Source of the DNA: CAIVAT01 sp037139855
GTDB lineage: Bacteria > Bacteroidota > Bacteroidia > Bacteroidales > FEN-979
Direction of reading: 5' to 3'
Assembly (NCBI GenBank): GCA_037139855.1
Contig: JBAXFM010000027.1
Span: 1-28,185, forward strand
DNA length: 28,185 bases
Position numbers and translations under genes: made by a program. The notes under the pieces are model-generated. The model saw only the letters and a list, made by a program, of their open reading frames with translations, was not told where the DNA came from and ran no database searches. Within the stretch, counting starts at the first letter, position 1. The number at the start of each line of letters is the position of its first letter. Below, piece after piece: positions 15,067 to 22,386 of this stretch.

Positions 15067-16597
15067 AAAGAGATTGAAATGATTTTCCCAGGTTAATAAT
15101 AATATCGCTTGCGATCAGCGCTTCGTAACCATTTATTTCCATTGCAATGTCGCCGGCCATTCCATGAATGAAAACCCCCAGCAAACAGGATTCCAGAGAT
15201 GAATAACCTTGTGCCATCAGGCCGGCGATGATCCCGGTGAGTACGTCTCCGCTTCCGCCGGTTGCCATCCCGGGATTTCCGGTAGTGTTGAAAAAACATC
15301 GTCCGTCGGGAGTGGTGACAGCGGTATTGGCTCCTTTCAGAACCACATAACACTGATATCTGAACGAGAAGTCGCGTTGCATCTTGTGCCGGTCAAAATT
15401 GTTGCTGCTTTTTCCAATTAGCCGCTCAAATTCTTTGGGGTGGGGGGTGAAAATGGAACCTTTTGGTACAAAGCCCAGCCAGGTCTTGTTTTCTGCCAGA
15501 ATATTGAGTGCATCTGCATCGAACAGGATGGGAATTTTTGCGTGTTGCAGCAGTATCTTCAAGGCGGTAGCGGTTTGCGGGTCGGTACCGATACCTGGTC
15601 CGATGGCAATGGCTGAATAGGCAGAGATGTCGGGCGCTTCAGCATAATGGTCATCGCACGGATCAATGTCAAGCATGGCTTCAGGAAAAGCACTTTGCAA
15701 AATTGAAACCCCTGATTTTGGGACATGTACGGTGACCAACCCGGGGCCTGCGTGCAAACATGCCCTGGCCGACAATACCGCAGCGCCCATTTTTCCGGTA
15801 GAACCGGCAATGATCAGGGCATGGCCGAATGTTCCCTTGTGTGCAAATTTGTTACGCACTTTCAGAATCGGGGCAACATCCCGGGCCTCCAGCATGAAAT
15901 TCTGAACCCTGGCTGCATCAAAATACCCCTGGCTGAGGCCAATGTCGAGGAGTTGCGAGTTTCCAACGAAAAGATCATTTTCAGGAAAGAAAAAAGCCAG
16001 TTTTGGGGGAGCGAATGTCAGGGTATAATCTGCATGGACGACCAGATGCGCCGGCGTGGTTTGTGTAGTGGTGTCACAAAAGAGTCCTGAAGGAACATCA
16101 ACAGACACCACCAGTGCATTGCTAGTGTTGATGTGGTGAATTACACTGGCGGTGAATCCGTCGGCCTGGCGGGTCAACCCGCTTCCAAAAATCGCGTCAA
16201 CTACTACCTCATTCTCTGCAATTGCAGGAATTTTGCCGTTAATGTCAAGAATTGTCAAGGTTAAATTCCTGTATTCCTGTATTCCTGCATCTTTGAATTC
16301 CCGCATTCTCTGGTAGTTGATCCGGCAATTTTCCGACATCCTTTCCGGGGCCGGCAAACTGAATACTTCTACCCGGAAACCGGCATTCAGCATCATGCGG
16401 GCGATGGCCCACCCATCGCCGCCGTTGTTGCCTGATCCGCAATAAACGTTTATTTTTTGATGGATGGAGATATGCTCTTTCAACCAGCCAAAACACACTG
16501 CTGCGGCACGTTCCATCAGGTCAATGTTGGCAATGGGTTCATGAATGATGGTATAGGCATCCGCTTCCCGGATCAATGGAACTGGTAGAATTTTCAT
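15053..16597 (-). CDS. nnrD/nnrE: Bifunctional NAD(P)HX epimerase/dehydratase (YjeF)
   Basis: Cytosolic metabolite-repair enzyme of 514 residues converting damaged NAD(P)H hydrates back to NAD(P)H. The N-terminal epimerase (NnrE, residues about 1-215) shows VYCGSGNNGGDGW near 54 and VVDAIFGSGLTR near 130. The C-terminal ADP/ATP-dependent dehydratase (NnrD, about 225-510) shows HKGTFGHALIIAGSTGKMGAA, AIGPGIGTD, FDADALNILAEN, FTPHPKEFERL and GSGDVLTGIIAGL, the nucleotide-binding and catalytic Asp motif. Start: ATG at 16597, 2 nt after the upstream stop; a TTG at 16618 is in frame but unlikely. Odd feature: an in-frame octamer repeat at 16265-16312 encodes about 16 residues in the epimerase domain. 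It overlaps the HD gene by 14 nt. Confidence 0.93.
   Translation of the reverse strand: MKILPVPLIREADAYTIIHEPIANIDLMERAAAVCFGWLKEHISIHQKINVYCGSGNNGGDGWAIARMMLNAGFRVEVFSLPAPERMSENCRINYQRMREFKDAGIQEYRNLTLTILDINGKIPAIAENEVVVDAIFGSGLTRQADGFTASVIHHINTSNALVVSVDVPSGLFCDTTTQTTPAHLVVHADYTLTFAPPKLAFFFPENDLFVGNSQLLDIGLSQGYFDAARVQNFMLEARDVAPILKVRNKFAHKGTFGHALIIAGSTGKMGAAVLSARACLHAGPGLVTVHVPKSGVSILQSAFPEAMLDIDPCDDHYAEAPDISAYSAIAIGPGIGTDPQTATALKILLQHAKIPILFDADALNILAENKTWLGFVPKGSIFTPHPKEFERLIGKSSNNFDRHKMQRDFSFRYQCYVVLKGANTAVTTPDGRCFFNTTGNPGMATGGSGDVLTGIIAGLMAQGYSSLESCLLGVFIHGMAGDIAMEINGYEALIASDIIINLGKSFQSLYGKF
16265..16312 (-). repeat. Octamer tandem array inside the NAD(P)HX epimerase coding region
   Basis: Six 8-bp units on the plus strand: ATTCCTGT twice, ATTCCTGC, then diverged ATCTTTGA, ATTCCCGC and ATTCTCTG. 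The 48-bp length is a multiple of three and keeps the frame; it encodes a segment containing FKDAGIQEYRN (roughly residues 96-111). Extra DNA of this kind inside a conserved domain suggests insertion of a short-repeat array into a tolerant loop. Confidence 0.75.
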
Positions 16598-16599
16598 AA

Positions 16600-16971
16600 T
16601 TAATGCATCATTCCCCAAAAGGGCAAGGTGACTAAAACGCCGAAAATCAGCAACATGACAAAAGCGAAAACAATAATAGCTATCGTGAGCCCGATCACGG
16701 CACAGGTTCGACCTGTCCGGACGTTGTTAAAGGAACTGGTGGTATAGCGGGTTTGATCGGAATAATACAGTTTTGTCTCCCGGTTGGCCATGACAAGTGC
16801 AATAAACCCAAGCACAATCCCCGCGATGGAAACGAAATGCCACCAGCACAGCAGGATCGATAGTATGCCAAGCACCAGGATTATGTTGGCATTTGGAAGG
16901 TTCTGAGGAACCGTATGTTGATGAAATCCAGCGGATTGATCCGGTTGTGTATGGCCTGATTGATTTTCCAT
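16600..16971 (-). CDS. DUF4190/CCC-motif-like small membrane protein
   Basis: A 123-residue protein with a polar, Gln/His-rich N-terminus, then NANIILVLGILSILLCWW (about 27-44) and GIVLGFIALVMANRE, a soluble linker with Tyr/Thr, and RTGRTCAVIGLTIAIIVF plus a last helix. This two-plus-two helix pattern with LPNA before the first helix is that of the DUF4190/CCC-motif membrane proteins common in Bacteroidota; the Cys-rich motif is reduced to Cys-Trp-Trp here. Function unknown. An upstream TTG at 17007 is open in frame, but the ATG at 16971 fits the family N-terminus. It sits in the dapF operon, 32 nt after the DUF2279 gene. Confidence 0.75.
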   Translation of the reverse strand: MENQSGHTQPDQSAGFHQHTVPQNLPNANIILVLGILSILLCWWHFVSIAGIVLGFIALVMANRETKLYYSDQTRYTTSSFNNVRTGRTCAVIGLTIAIIVFAFVMLLIFGVLVTLPFWGMMH

Positions 16972-17003
16972 GGAGAATAAAACAGTAAAGGTACGGGAAA
17001 TTT

Positions 17004-17942
17004 TCAATAATAGAAACCGTAAACCTTAAATTGTCCGAGCGTATTGTATTCCAGTGCAGGAGCAGGAATCTTGATAAAACTCAATACATTGAATATCCCT
17101 TTGAGCACTTTCGATTTTGTAGGAATCCGGGTGAGGTCAACATCAAGGGACAGATAGAATTTGCGGTACCTGGGAAAATCAGGAACCGGCTGCCCGTTAT
17201 GATTGTTGGTGTTATTGAAAGCGCCGGTCATCCCTTCAGCGCCATACCCTACGGCAATGTTGAGCCATTTCGGAAACTTTGAATCCCTGGGAAGAAAGGA
17301 AGAAATGTTGCCGGAAATCCAATAGGAATGGCCATTGTAATCCTTGATCATGTTCTGGATCAGGTTGTCGCCCAATAAATCGGGCCTGTAGGAAATATAT
17401 TGTGATTGATGGTACGAATATTTCAACGTAAACCGTTGCTCATGCCACGCCAATTGCTGCCCGATAAAGATCATGCTGCCCAGGGTGTTCGCCGTAAGGT
17501 CGCCCAGCGAAAAACCCCATTCAGATGAGAAACCATCGAGAATTTCAATGTTCAGCATATACGCAAATCCCAGCAAACCGCCGAACCATGCAGCCTTCTT
17601 TTCCTTTACACCCGACCAGCGATAGGTTGTATAACCGATCCTGCTGATGTAATAGGCGGTGATGGTATGACCACATTTGTCAACCTGCATCCATTCGTTG
17701 TCATCATTGAACAAATGAAAAGAGGATTGCGGGTAGTCTCTGTACCAGGCAAAATATAAACCTGTAATTGAAGCAACATACAAAGAGCCTTGTGCAATGA
17801 GGACGCCGGTTAAACGGCCTTTCCTGATTCCGGTGGTGTCTTGTCTGAGTGAATCATTCGATTGAGAATACAGCAATGGCGGGCAGCTCAGGCAAAGTGT
17901 CAGCAATGCAGCGAGGAGTAGGGATTTCCACGAACCTGCCAT
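17004..17942 (-). CDS. DUF2279-family exported/envelope protein
   Basis: A 312-residue protein with an N-terminal signal peptide (hydrophobic LLLAALLTLCLSC core, likely cleavage after LLYSQS). Residues about 45-175 match the DUF2279 (YfiM-like) pattern: QGSLYVASITGLYFAWY, FHLFNDDNEWMQVDKCGH near residue 87, AWFGGLLGFAYMLNIEILDGFSSEWGFS split by short turns, and DLTANTLGSMIF. The C-terminal 100 residues have alternating aromatic patterns (YLSLDVDLTRIP near the end) suggesting beta strands. Biochemical role unknown. ATG at 17942, 5 nt after the mltG stop; a GTG at 17951 is also in frame and would overlap mltG. Confidence 0.8.
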   Translation of the reverse strand: MAGSWKSLLLAALLTLCLSCPPLLYSQSNDSLRQDTTGIRKGRLTGVLIAQGSLYVASITGLYFAWYRDYPQSSFHLFNDDNEWMQVDKCGHTITAYYISRIGYTTYRWSGVKEKKAAWFGGLLGFAYMLNIEILDGFSSEWGFSLGDLTANTLGSMIFIGQQLAWHEQRFTLKYSYHQSQYISYRPDLLGDNLIQNMIKDYNGHSYWISGNISSFLPRDSKFPKWLNIAVGYGAEGMTGAFNNTNNHNGQPVPDFPRYRKFYLSLDVDLTRIPTKSKVLKGIFNVLSFIKIPAPALEYNTLGQFKVYGFYY

Positions 17943-17947
17943 GTCAA

Positions 17948-19030
17948 TCACTTGATGTTCATTTTGTCAAGGGCTTTTTGATACCGCCGGGCATTGTTGT
18001 TATGTTCGTTAAGGTTGGCGGCAAAGTTATGATTGCCCGACAAATCCTCTTTTGCGCAAAAATAATAATATGAGTGGTTCACTGCGTGAAGCACAGCATC
18101 AACCGATGCAATGGATGGCAGACAGATCGGCCCGGGTGGAAGTCCGCCACGGTAATAGGTATTGTAAGGCGATTTAAGTTCGGTGTGCATTTTCAAAACC
18201 CGTCGGATGCGAAAATCGTTCCAGGCAAAAATCACTGTAGGGTCAGCCTGCAGCGGAATCTGTTTTTTCAGCCGGTTGATATAAACGCCGGCGATGACGG
18301 GCTTTTCGTCATTCTTGTTGCTCTCTTTCTCAACAATCGAAGCCAAAGTCACTATTTCGGGAATCGTCAGGTGCATTGAATCGGCCAGATGTCGTCTCCG
18401 GGAATTCCAAAATCGTTCGTATTCATGGTGCATCCGGTTAAGCAACTCTTCACCGGAAGTATTCCAGAAAAACTCATACGTGTCGGGAATAAAGAGCACC
18501 AGCAGGGTAGGGGGAGCAATGTCGAACCTGGTCAGATAAGATGGATCATTAAATAAGGTAATAAGCCGGATGGAGTCAACCTCGAGAATTTTTCCAATCT
18601 TTCCGGCAAGTTCGGCGCTGGTTCTGACATTTTGAATGACAACCCGAACCGGCTCCTGCATTCCTGCTCTGAAAAGGTTTACAAGTGAATTGTTGCTCAT
18701 CCTGTTTACCAGCCGGTACCTTCCCGGTTTCACATGCTGGTCGTAATGTTTACGCCGTGCCAGCCATTCAAATTTTTCCGGGTCGGTAAGAAATCCTTTT
18801 TTAACCAGGGAATCTTTTAAAGCTTCAAATCCTGCGCCGGTGTGTATGTAAAAATAGCTGGTATTCTTGTTCTTCAGGTTGATCACAGGCGCTGAAACTC
18901 GGAGATAATATCTGACTGCGGCAAATGAAGCAAGCATGATAGTGAGTAAGACCAAAATAAGGATCGGCGGAATCCGGTTCATCAGCTTCGCAAAGCTGTT
19001 TTGTTTCTGAGATGCCTCTTTATACGCCAT
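17948..19030 (-). CDS. mltG: Endolytic murein transglycosylase MltG
   Basis: Inner-membrane lytic transglycosylase that cleaves nascent glycan strands and is thought to terminate their elongation. 360 residues from the ATG at 19030: short cytoplasmic N-terminus, one transmembrane helix at about 21-39 (PPILILVLLTIMLASF), a LysM-like region near 58-105 (FYIHTGAGFEALKDSLVKKG), then the YceG domain with PDTYEFFWN near 182, the catalytic ASIVEKES with Glu234 equivalent to E. coli Glu218, VYINRLKKQIPLQADPTV, and SPYNTYYRGGLPPGPI. The frame extends to 19075 without an ATG until 19030. The start overlaps the GNAT stop by 11 nt. Placed with dapF, consistent with peptidoglycan metabolism. Confidence 0.92.
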   Translation of the reverse strand: MAYKEASQKQNSFAKLMNRIPPILILVLLTIMLASFAAVRYYLRVSAPVINLKNKNTSYFYIHTGAGFEALKDSLVKKGFLTDPEKFEWLARRKHYDQHVKPGRYRLVNRMSNNSLVNLFRAGMQEPVRVVIQNVRTSAELAGKIGKILEVDSIRLITLFNDPSYLTRFDIAPPTLLVLFIPDTYEFFWNTSGEELLNRMHHEYERFWNSRRRHLADSMHLTIPEIVTLASIVEKESNKNDEKPVIAGVYINRLKKQIPLQADPTVIFAWNDFRIRRVLKMHTELKSPYNTYYRGGLPPGPICLPSIASVDAVLHAVNHSYYYFCAKEDLSGNHNFAANLNEHNNNARRYQKALDKMNIK

Positions 19031-19565
19031 GATTGATGAGTTGAAACATCCATTCTTCCTGCCATCCCTTACCATCGTGAATCCAGTCTTTTTTTACCCC
19101 GCATTTTACAAAACCAAGCTTCTCAAACAAATTCAGACTTGTTACATTATCCGGCGAAATATTACAGTACAACTGATGGAGATGCAGGGTGCCAAAAGCA
19201 TACCTGATAAAAAGATTCATGGCTTCAGAAGCATAGCCCTTGTCGCGGTATGGCTCACGTATCAGAATTCCAATACCTGCACGGCGATGCAGCGGATCAA
19301 AATCAAACAGATCGATCGTTCCAACCGCATTTTCTCCTGCAATTGGAACGAGCAAATCGACCATCAACCGCAACTGCTTAGCCGCAAAAATATCAGATTG
19401 AGTGTTCAGCACATACTCTTCAAGTTGAAACCTTGAAAAAGGCGCGATGGTATTGCTCACACCCCAGATGGAAGTGTCATTTTCCCATGCATACAAAATA
19501 TCAACATCGCCGGGCTCCAGGGCGCGCAACTTTATATTCTTTCCCGTCAAAATGTTATTTGTCAT
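19020..19565 (-). CDS. GNAT-family N-acetyltransferase (RimJ/RimL-like)
   Basis: A 181-residue acetyl-CoA-dependent acyltransferase. It begins with KLRALEPGDVDILYAWEND, the usual N-terminus of the RimJ/RimL (Acetyltransf_3) group. The acetyl-CoA binding loop is visible as RRAGIGILIREPYRDKGYASE, which has the R/Q-x-x-G-x-G/A pattern, and FEKLGFVKCGVKKDW is near the C-terminus. The substrate cannot be read; spermidine N-acetyltransferase-like or ribosomal protein targets are possible. The start codon directly abuts the dapF stop (TAG then ATG, no gap), and the end overlaps mltG. Confidence 0.88.
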   Translation of the reverse strand: MTNNILTGKNIKLRALEPGDVDILYAWENDTSIWGVSNTIAPFSRFQLEEYVLNTQSDIFAAKQLRLMVDLLVPIAGENAVGTIDLFDFDPLHRRAGIGILIREPYRDKGYASEAMNLFIRYAFGTLHLHQLYCNISPDNVTSLNLFEKLGFVKCGVKKDWIHDGKGWQEEWMFQLINHGV

Positions 19566-20351
19566 CTATATTTCAATCTTCCCTTCAAACACAAACTTAG
19601 CCGGTCCCTCCAGCCAAACTTCCGTAAATTGGTCATCAGTTTGTAAAAAGCTTACTTTCAGAGTCCCACCCGGTGTTTTGATGTGGTAAAATCCCTGATT
19701 ACCCTGATTCCCGAATGCATGGGCGAGGGCAGAGGCTGTAACCCCTGTACCACAGGAAAGGGTTTCGTTCTCCACCCCCCTTTCATAGGTCCTGACGAAC
19801 AATCCGGTTTCCTGAACCTCCACAAAGTTCACATTGGTGCCTCCGGGCGCAAACCTTGCATCATGGCGGAAAGTTTTTCCAAGGTTGAAAACATCGGTGT
19901 TGGCCGCATCCTTCACATACCTGACAAAATGAGGAGATCCGGTGTCAATAAAGATACCGTCATTATAAATTTCCCCAATCCGGGTGTTCTTCATTCTGAG
20001 CTTATAAAAATCTTCGGTGGAACTGTCAATGATTTCTGCTTCATGTACACCGTCAATAGCCAGGAAGCGGGTTGTATGCTCCACCAGCCCGATCGATCTG
20101 GCAAAAGCAGTCATGCATCGGCCGCCATTACCGCACATGGTACTTTCATTTCCATCTGCATTGTAGTAGGTCATTGCAAAATCAAACCCGCTCTCCTCCG
20201 AAAGCAGCATCAATCCATCGGCGCCAATGCCCATATGCCGGTCACACAGGAAGAATACCTTTGCTGTGGTTGGTTCCCAATGAATCAACCGGTTGTCAAT
20301 GATGATAAAATCATTGCCTGTTCCGTGGTATTTGGTAAATGGAATTTTCAT
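19566..20351 (-). CDS. dapF: Diaminopimelate epimerase
   Basis: Cofactor-independent racemase converting LL- to meso-diaminopimelate for lysine and peptidoglycan synthesis. 261 residues, close to the family norm of 260-280. N-terminal KYHGTGNDFIIIDN; first catalytic Cys73 within NESTMCGNGGRC; second catalytic Cys200 within ENETLSCGTGVTA; substrate-binding NADGN at 64-68 and GSPHFVRYV near 138. First gene of a seven-gene minus-strand operon; a TAnnTTTG box lies 15 nt upstream of the ATG. The downstream GNAT gene begins with no gap. Confidence 0.95.
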   Translation of the reverse strand: MKIPFTKYHGTGNDFIIIDNRLIHWEPTTAKVFFLCDRHMGIGADGLMLLSEESGFDFAMTYYNADGNESTMCGNGGRCMTAFARSIGLVEHTTRFLAIDGVHEAEIIDSSTEDFYKLRMKNTRIGEIYNDGIFIDTGSPHFVRYVKDAANTDVFNLGKTFRHDARFAPGGTNVNFVEVQETGLFVRTYERGVENETLSCGTGVTASALAHAFGNQGNQGFYHIKTPGGTLKVSFLQTDDQFTEVWLEGPAKFVFEGKIEI

Positions 20352-20366
20352 AGGTTCTTGCGGTTA

Positions 20367-20374
20367 CAAAGCTA
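20367..20374 (-). promoter_or_regulatory. Bacteroidota -7 box for the dapF operon
   Basis: Minus-strand TAGCTTTG, matching TAnnTTTG, 15 nt before the dapF ATG. It faces away from the plus-strand box at 20396-20403 with only 21 bp between them, so the two promoters must overlap in their -33 regions. It is the only convincing promoter for the genes from dapF down to the HD hydrolase. Confidence 0.55.
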
Positions 20375-20395
20375 AGGAAAAGCAATTAATTTTAT

Positions 20396-20403
20396 TACTT
20401 TTG
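20396..20403 (+). promoter_or_regulatory. Bacteroidota -7 box immediately before the outer-membrane barrel gene
   Basis: TACTTTTG, matching TAnnTTTG, 7 nt before the ATG at 20411. As at 2384 and 6068, transcription should start at or within a few bases of the start codon. No clear TTTG -33; that region would coincide with the dapF -7 box. Confidence 0.55.
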
Positions 20404-20410
20404 ACCCCCA

Positions 20411-21721
20411 ATGAGGCAAACGATTTTTTGGTGTATTTTCATTCTATTCTCTTTCGGGGTTGCTAACGTCTCCAGCGGGCAGGAACCGATGCGGCCCAAG
20501 GTCTCAGATTCACTTAATTTCATTGACTATTGCCCTCAAAAAGATATTTTCGACATCCTGACGAAGGAAAAACTTCAGGCCCCGGAAATACCCTCGCGAA
20601 AAGTGAGGGCCATCATCCTGCCCCTGATAGCCTATTCTCCTGCCACCGGTTTACAGCTGGGAGCAGGTTCTTCGTTGTCGTGGACCATTGGACACCATCC
20701 AAACACCAAATTTTCAGCCGGTTCTGTTCAGTTGCTTTGGACAACCGAGCGGCAATTGATCTCCTATATCAGAACCACCATGTTCTTCAATGAAAACAAG
20801 TGGTTTCTTCAAACTGACTGGCGGTGGTATCTTTTTCGGTTGCCAACGTACGGACTGGGTACAGGCCCCGGGGACAATATTCCTGAAATTCCAACCGGGC
20901 CCGGTTACCAGAACAGCCAGGCAGTCTATGATGGCGGACAGTTTCCGATGAAATACAATTGGATCAAATTTCATAACACTTTATTCAGAGAGGTCGGGTA
21001 TCACTTTTATGCAGGGGTCGGATACCATCTCGACAGTTATTATGATATCGTTGATGTGAATCACAATGCCGACTCCTCCATCAACATCATAACGCCGCAT
21101 TATGCCTATTGCATCAATCACGGGTTCGACCCAACTGATTATATTACCTCAGGTATCAGTCTTAACTTTGCCTACGATACCCGCGACAACATCATCAATG
21201 CGTACAAAGGTTTTTATATCAATGCAAATTATCTGTATAATTTCAGGTTTCTGGGCAGTTTTCGGAATGGCTCCCGTCTATGGACTGAATTCCGCACGTA
21301 TGTTGGCCTTTCCAAAAGAGTTCCGCGTCATTTACTTGCATTTTGGGTGTTCGGATGTTTCAAGGTCAGCGGTGAGTTGCCATACCTCAACCTGATGGCA
21401 AATGGTTTCGATGTAATGAATTCCTCGGGCCGGGGGTACACCCAGGGCCGGTGGCGGGGGGAAGATTTTGTGTATGGAGAAGTTGAATACCGGTTTCCGA
21501 TATCCCCCTGTTCAAAAATCGTGGGAGGCGTGCTCTTTGCCAACGTTACCACTGCATCTAACCGCGACATGCACGTGCCACTTTTCGGTTACCTGAAACC
21601 CGGATGCGGGTTTGGTTTGCGCATCATGGTTGGCAAGGCCGACCGTACAAATCTTTTAATTGATTTTGGGCTTGGTGAATTGTCGCATGGGTTGTATTTG
21701 CAGGCACAGGAGATATTTTAA
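20411..21721 (+). CDS. BamA/TamA-family outer-membrane beta-barrel protein without POTRA domains
   Basis: A 436-residue outer-membrane protein. A signal peptide covers residues 1-23 (FWCIFILFSFGVANVSSG). After a short linker of about 45 residues, the rest shows alternating amphipathic strands rich in Tyr, Phe and Trp, for example SPATGLQLGAGSSLSW, FLQTDWRWYLFRLPTYGLG and ISLNFAYDTRDNIINAYKG, the last resembling the Omp85 barrel motif D-x-R-x-N-x-x-x-P-x-x-G. The segment SSGRGYTQGRWRGEDFVYGE corresponds to the conserved [VI]RG[FY] loop with its following strand. No POTRA repeats fit in the linker, so it is a barrel-only bacterial surface antigen family member. It has its own promoter; the next gene begins after a nonamer array. 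Confidence 0.82.
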   Translation: MRQTIFWCIFILFSFGVANVSSGQEPMRPKVSDSLNFIDYCPQKDIFDILTKEKLQAPEIPSRKVRAIILPLIAYSPATGLQLGAGSSLSWTIGHHPNTKFSAGSVQLLWTTERQLISYIRTTMFFNENKWFLQTDWRWYLFRLPTYGLGTGPGDNIPEIPTGPGYQNSQAVYDGGQFPMKYNWIKFHNTLFREVGYHFYAGVGYHLDSYYDIVDVNHNADSSINIITPHYAYCINHGFDPTDYITSGISLNFAYDTRDNIINAYKGFYINANYLYNFRFLGSFRNGSRLWTEFRTYVGLSKRVPRHLLAFWVFGCFKVSGELPYLNLMANGFDVMNSSGRGYTQGRWRGEDFVYGEVEYRFPISPCSKIVGGVLFANVTTASNRDMHVPLFGYLKPGCGFGLRIMVGKADRTNLLIDFGLGELSHGLYLQAQEIF

Positions 21722-21782
21722 TGAAGGCAATGCAAACAATGCAGACAAAGAAAGCAATGAATGAAATGAAGACAATGAAGGA
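21720..21782 (+). repeat. Nonamer tandem array filling the junction between two genes
   Basis: Seven 9-bp units: AATGAAGGC, AATGCAAAC, AATGCAGAC, AAAGAAAGC, AATGAATGA, AATGAAGAC, AATGAAGGA. It begins in the last bases of the barrel-gene stop codon and reaches the ATG of the next gene at 21782, so the whole junction is repeat. It is purine-rich on the plus strand and contains several ATGs. Confidence 0.85.
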
Positions 21783-22273
21783 TGAATGGTGATTTGCGGC
21801 TATATAAAATACTGGATCAGATCGGGATCGGATTTGAGTATCATGAACATCCGCCGGTGCCGACGATTGATCTGGCCAGAATATACTGGAAGGATATTGA
21901 TTCGACCCATTGCAAAAACCTGTTTTTCCGCAATCACAAAGGAAACCGTCATTACCTGGTCATCATTGAACATTCCCGCGAGCTGATCATCCGCGATCTG
22001 GAACTGCGGCTGAAGCAGGGGAAACTGAGTTTTGCCTCTGATGAACGGATGCAGAAATACCTTGGATTATCACCAGGTTCAGTATCTCCCTTTGGACTGA
22101 TCAATGATCATGACAGGCATGTACATCTTTTTCTTGATCAGAACCTCCGTAAATCAACCAAAATCAGCTTTCATCCATGTATCAATACCGCTTCATTGGT
22201 GATTGCTTTTTCTGATTTTGAAAAGTTTCTTAACTTTACCGGAAATACCTATGAATACCTGGATTTGTATTAA
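21782..22273 (+). CDS. YbaK/ProXp-ala-like aminoacyl-tRNA editing protein
   Basis: Free-standing trans-editing domain of the INS superfamily (PF04073), 163 residues, predicted to hydrolyse mischarged Ala-tRNA-Pro or a related species. Features: YHEHPPVPTIDLA near residue 20, a THCKNLFFRN segment near 43 with the conserved Lys used in tRNA deacylation, KLSFASDERMQKYLGLSPGS near 80, SPFGLINDHD near 102, and SFHPCINTASLVIAFSDFEKFL at the end, typical of the ProXp-ala/PrdX subfamily. The ATG at 21782 is at the end of the nonamer array, so the translation start lies in unusual ATG-rich DNA and nearby ATGs could confuse initiation. Probably transcribed from the upstream barrel-gene promoter. Confidence 0.88.
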   Translation: MNGDLRLYKILDQIGIGFEYHEHPPVPTIDLARIYWKDIDSTHCKNLFFRNHKGNRHYLVIIEHSRELIIRDLELRLKQGKLSFASDERMQKYLGLSPGSVSPFGLINDHDRHVHLFLDQNLRKSTKISFHPCINTASLVIAFSDFEKFLNFTGNTYEYLDLY

Positions 22274-22316
22274 TCACCCTTTTGTCGGGAATTTGCTGCC
22301 ATCTGTCGATTTATCG

Positions 22317-22347
22317 TTTGCCACCCTAACAAACCGGCCTATTTTTG
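22317..22347 (+). promoter_or_regulatory. Complete Bacteroidota promoter (-33/-7) of the LiaF-like operon
   Basis: TTTG at 22317-22320, a 19-nt spacer, and TATTTTTG at 22340-22347: the best match in the window to the full TTTG-N19-TAnnTTTG consensus. The ATG at 22387 is 39 nt downstream of the box, leaving a leader of roughly 30 nt. Confidence 0.7.
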
Positions 22348-22386
22348 CTGCATCAATTTTTTAACTGCTTTTTAAAAACACAAGCC

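Noticed and set aside
19683..20375. A 230-codon open frame on the plus strand opposite dapF
   Set aside because: It is fully antisense to dapF, whose catalytic motifs are intact. The antisense product has no recognisable domain or promoter.
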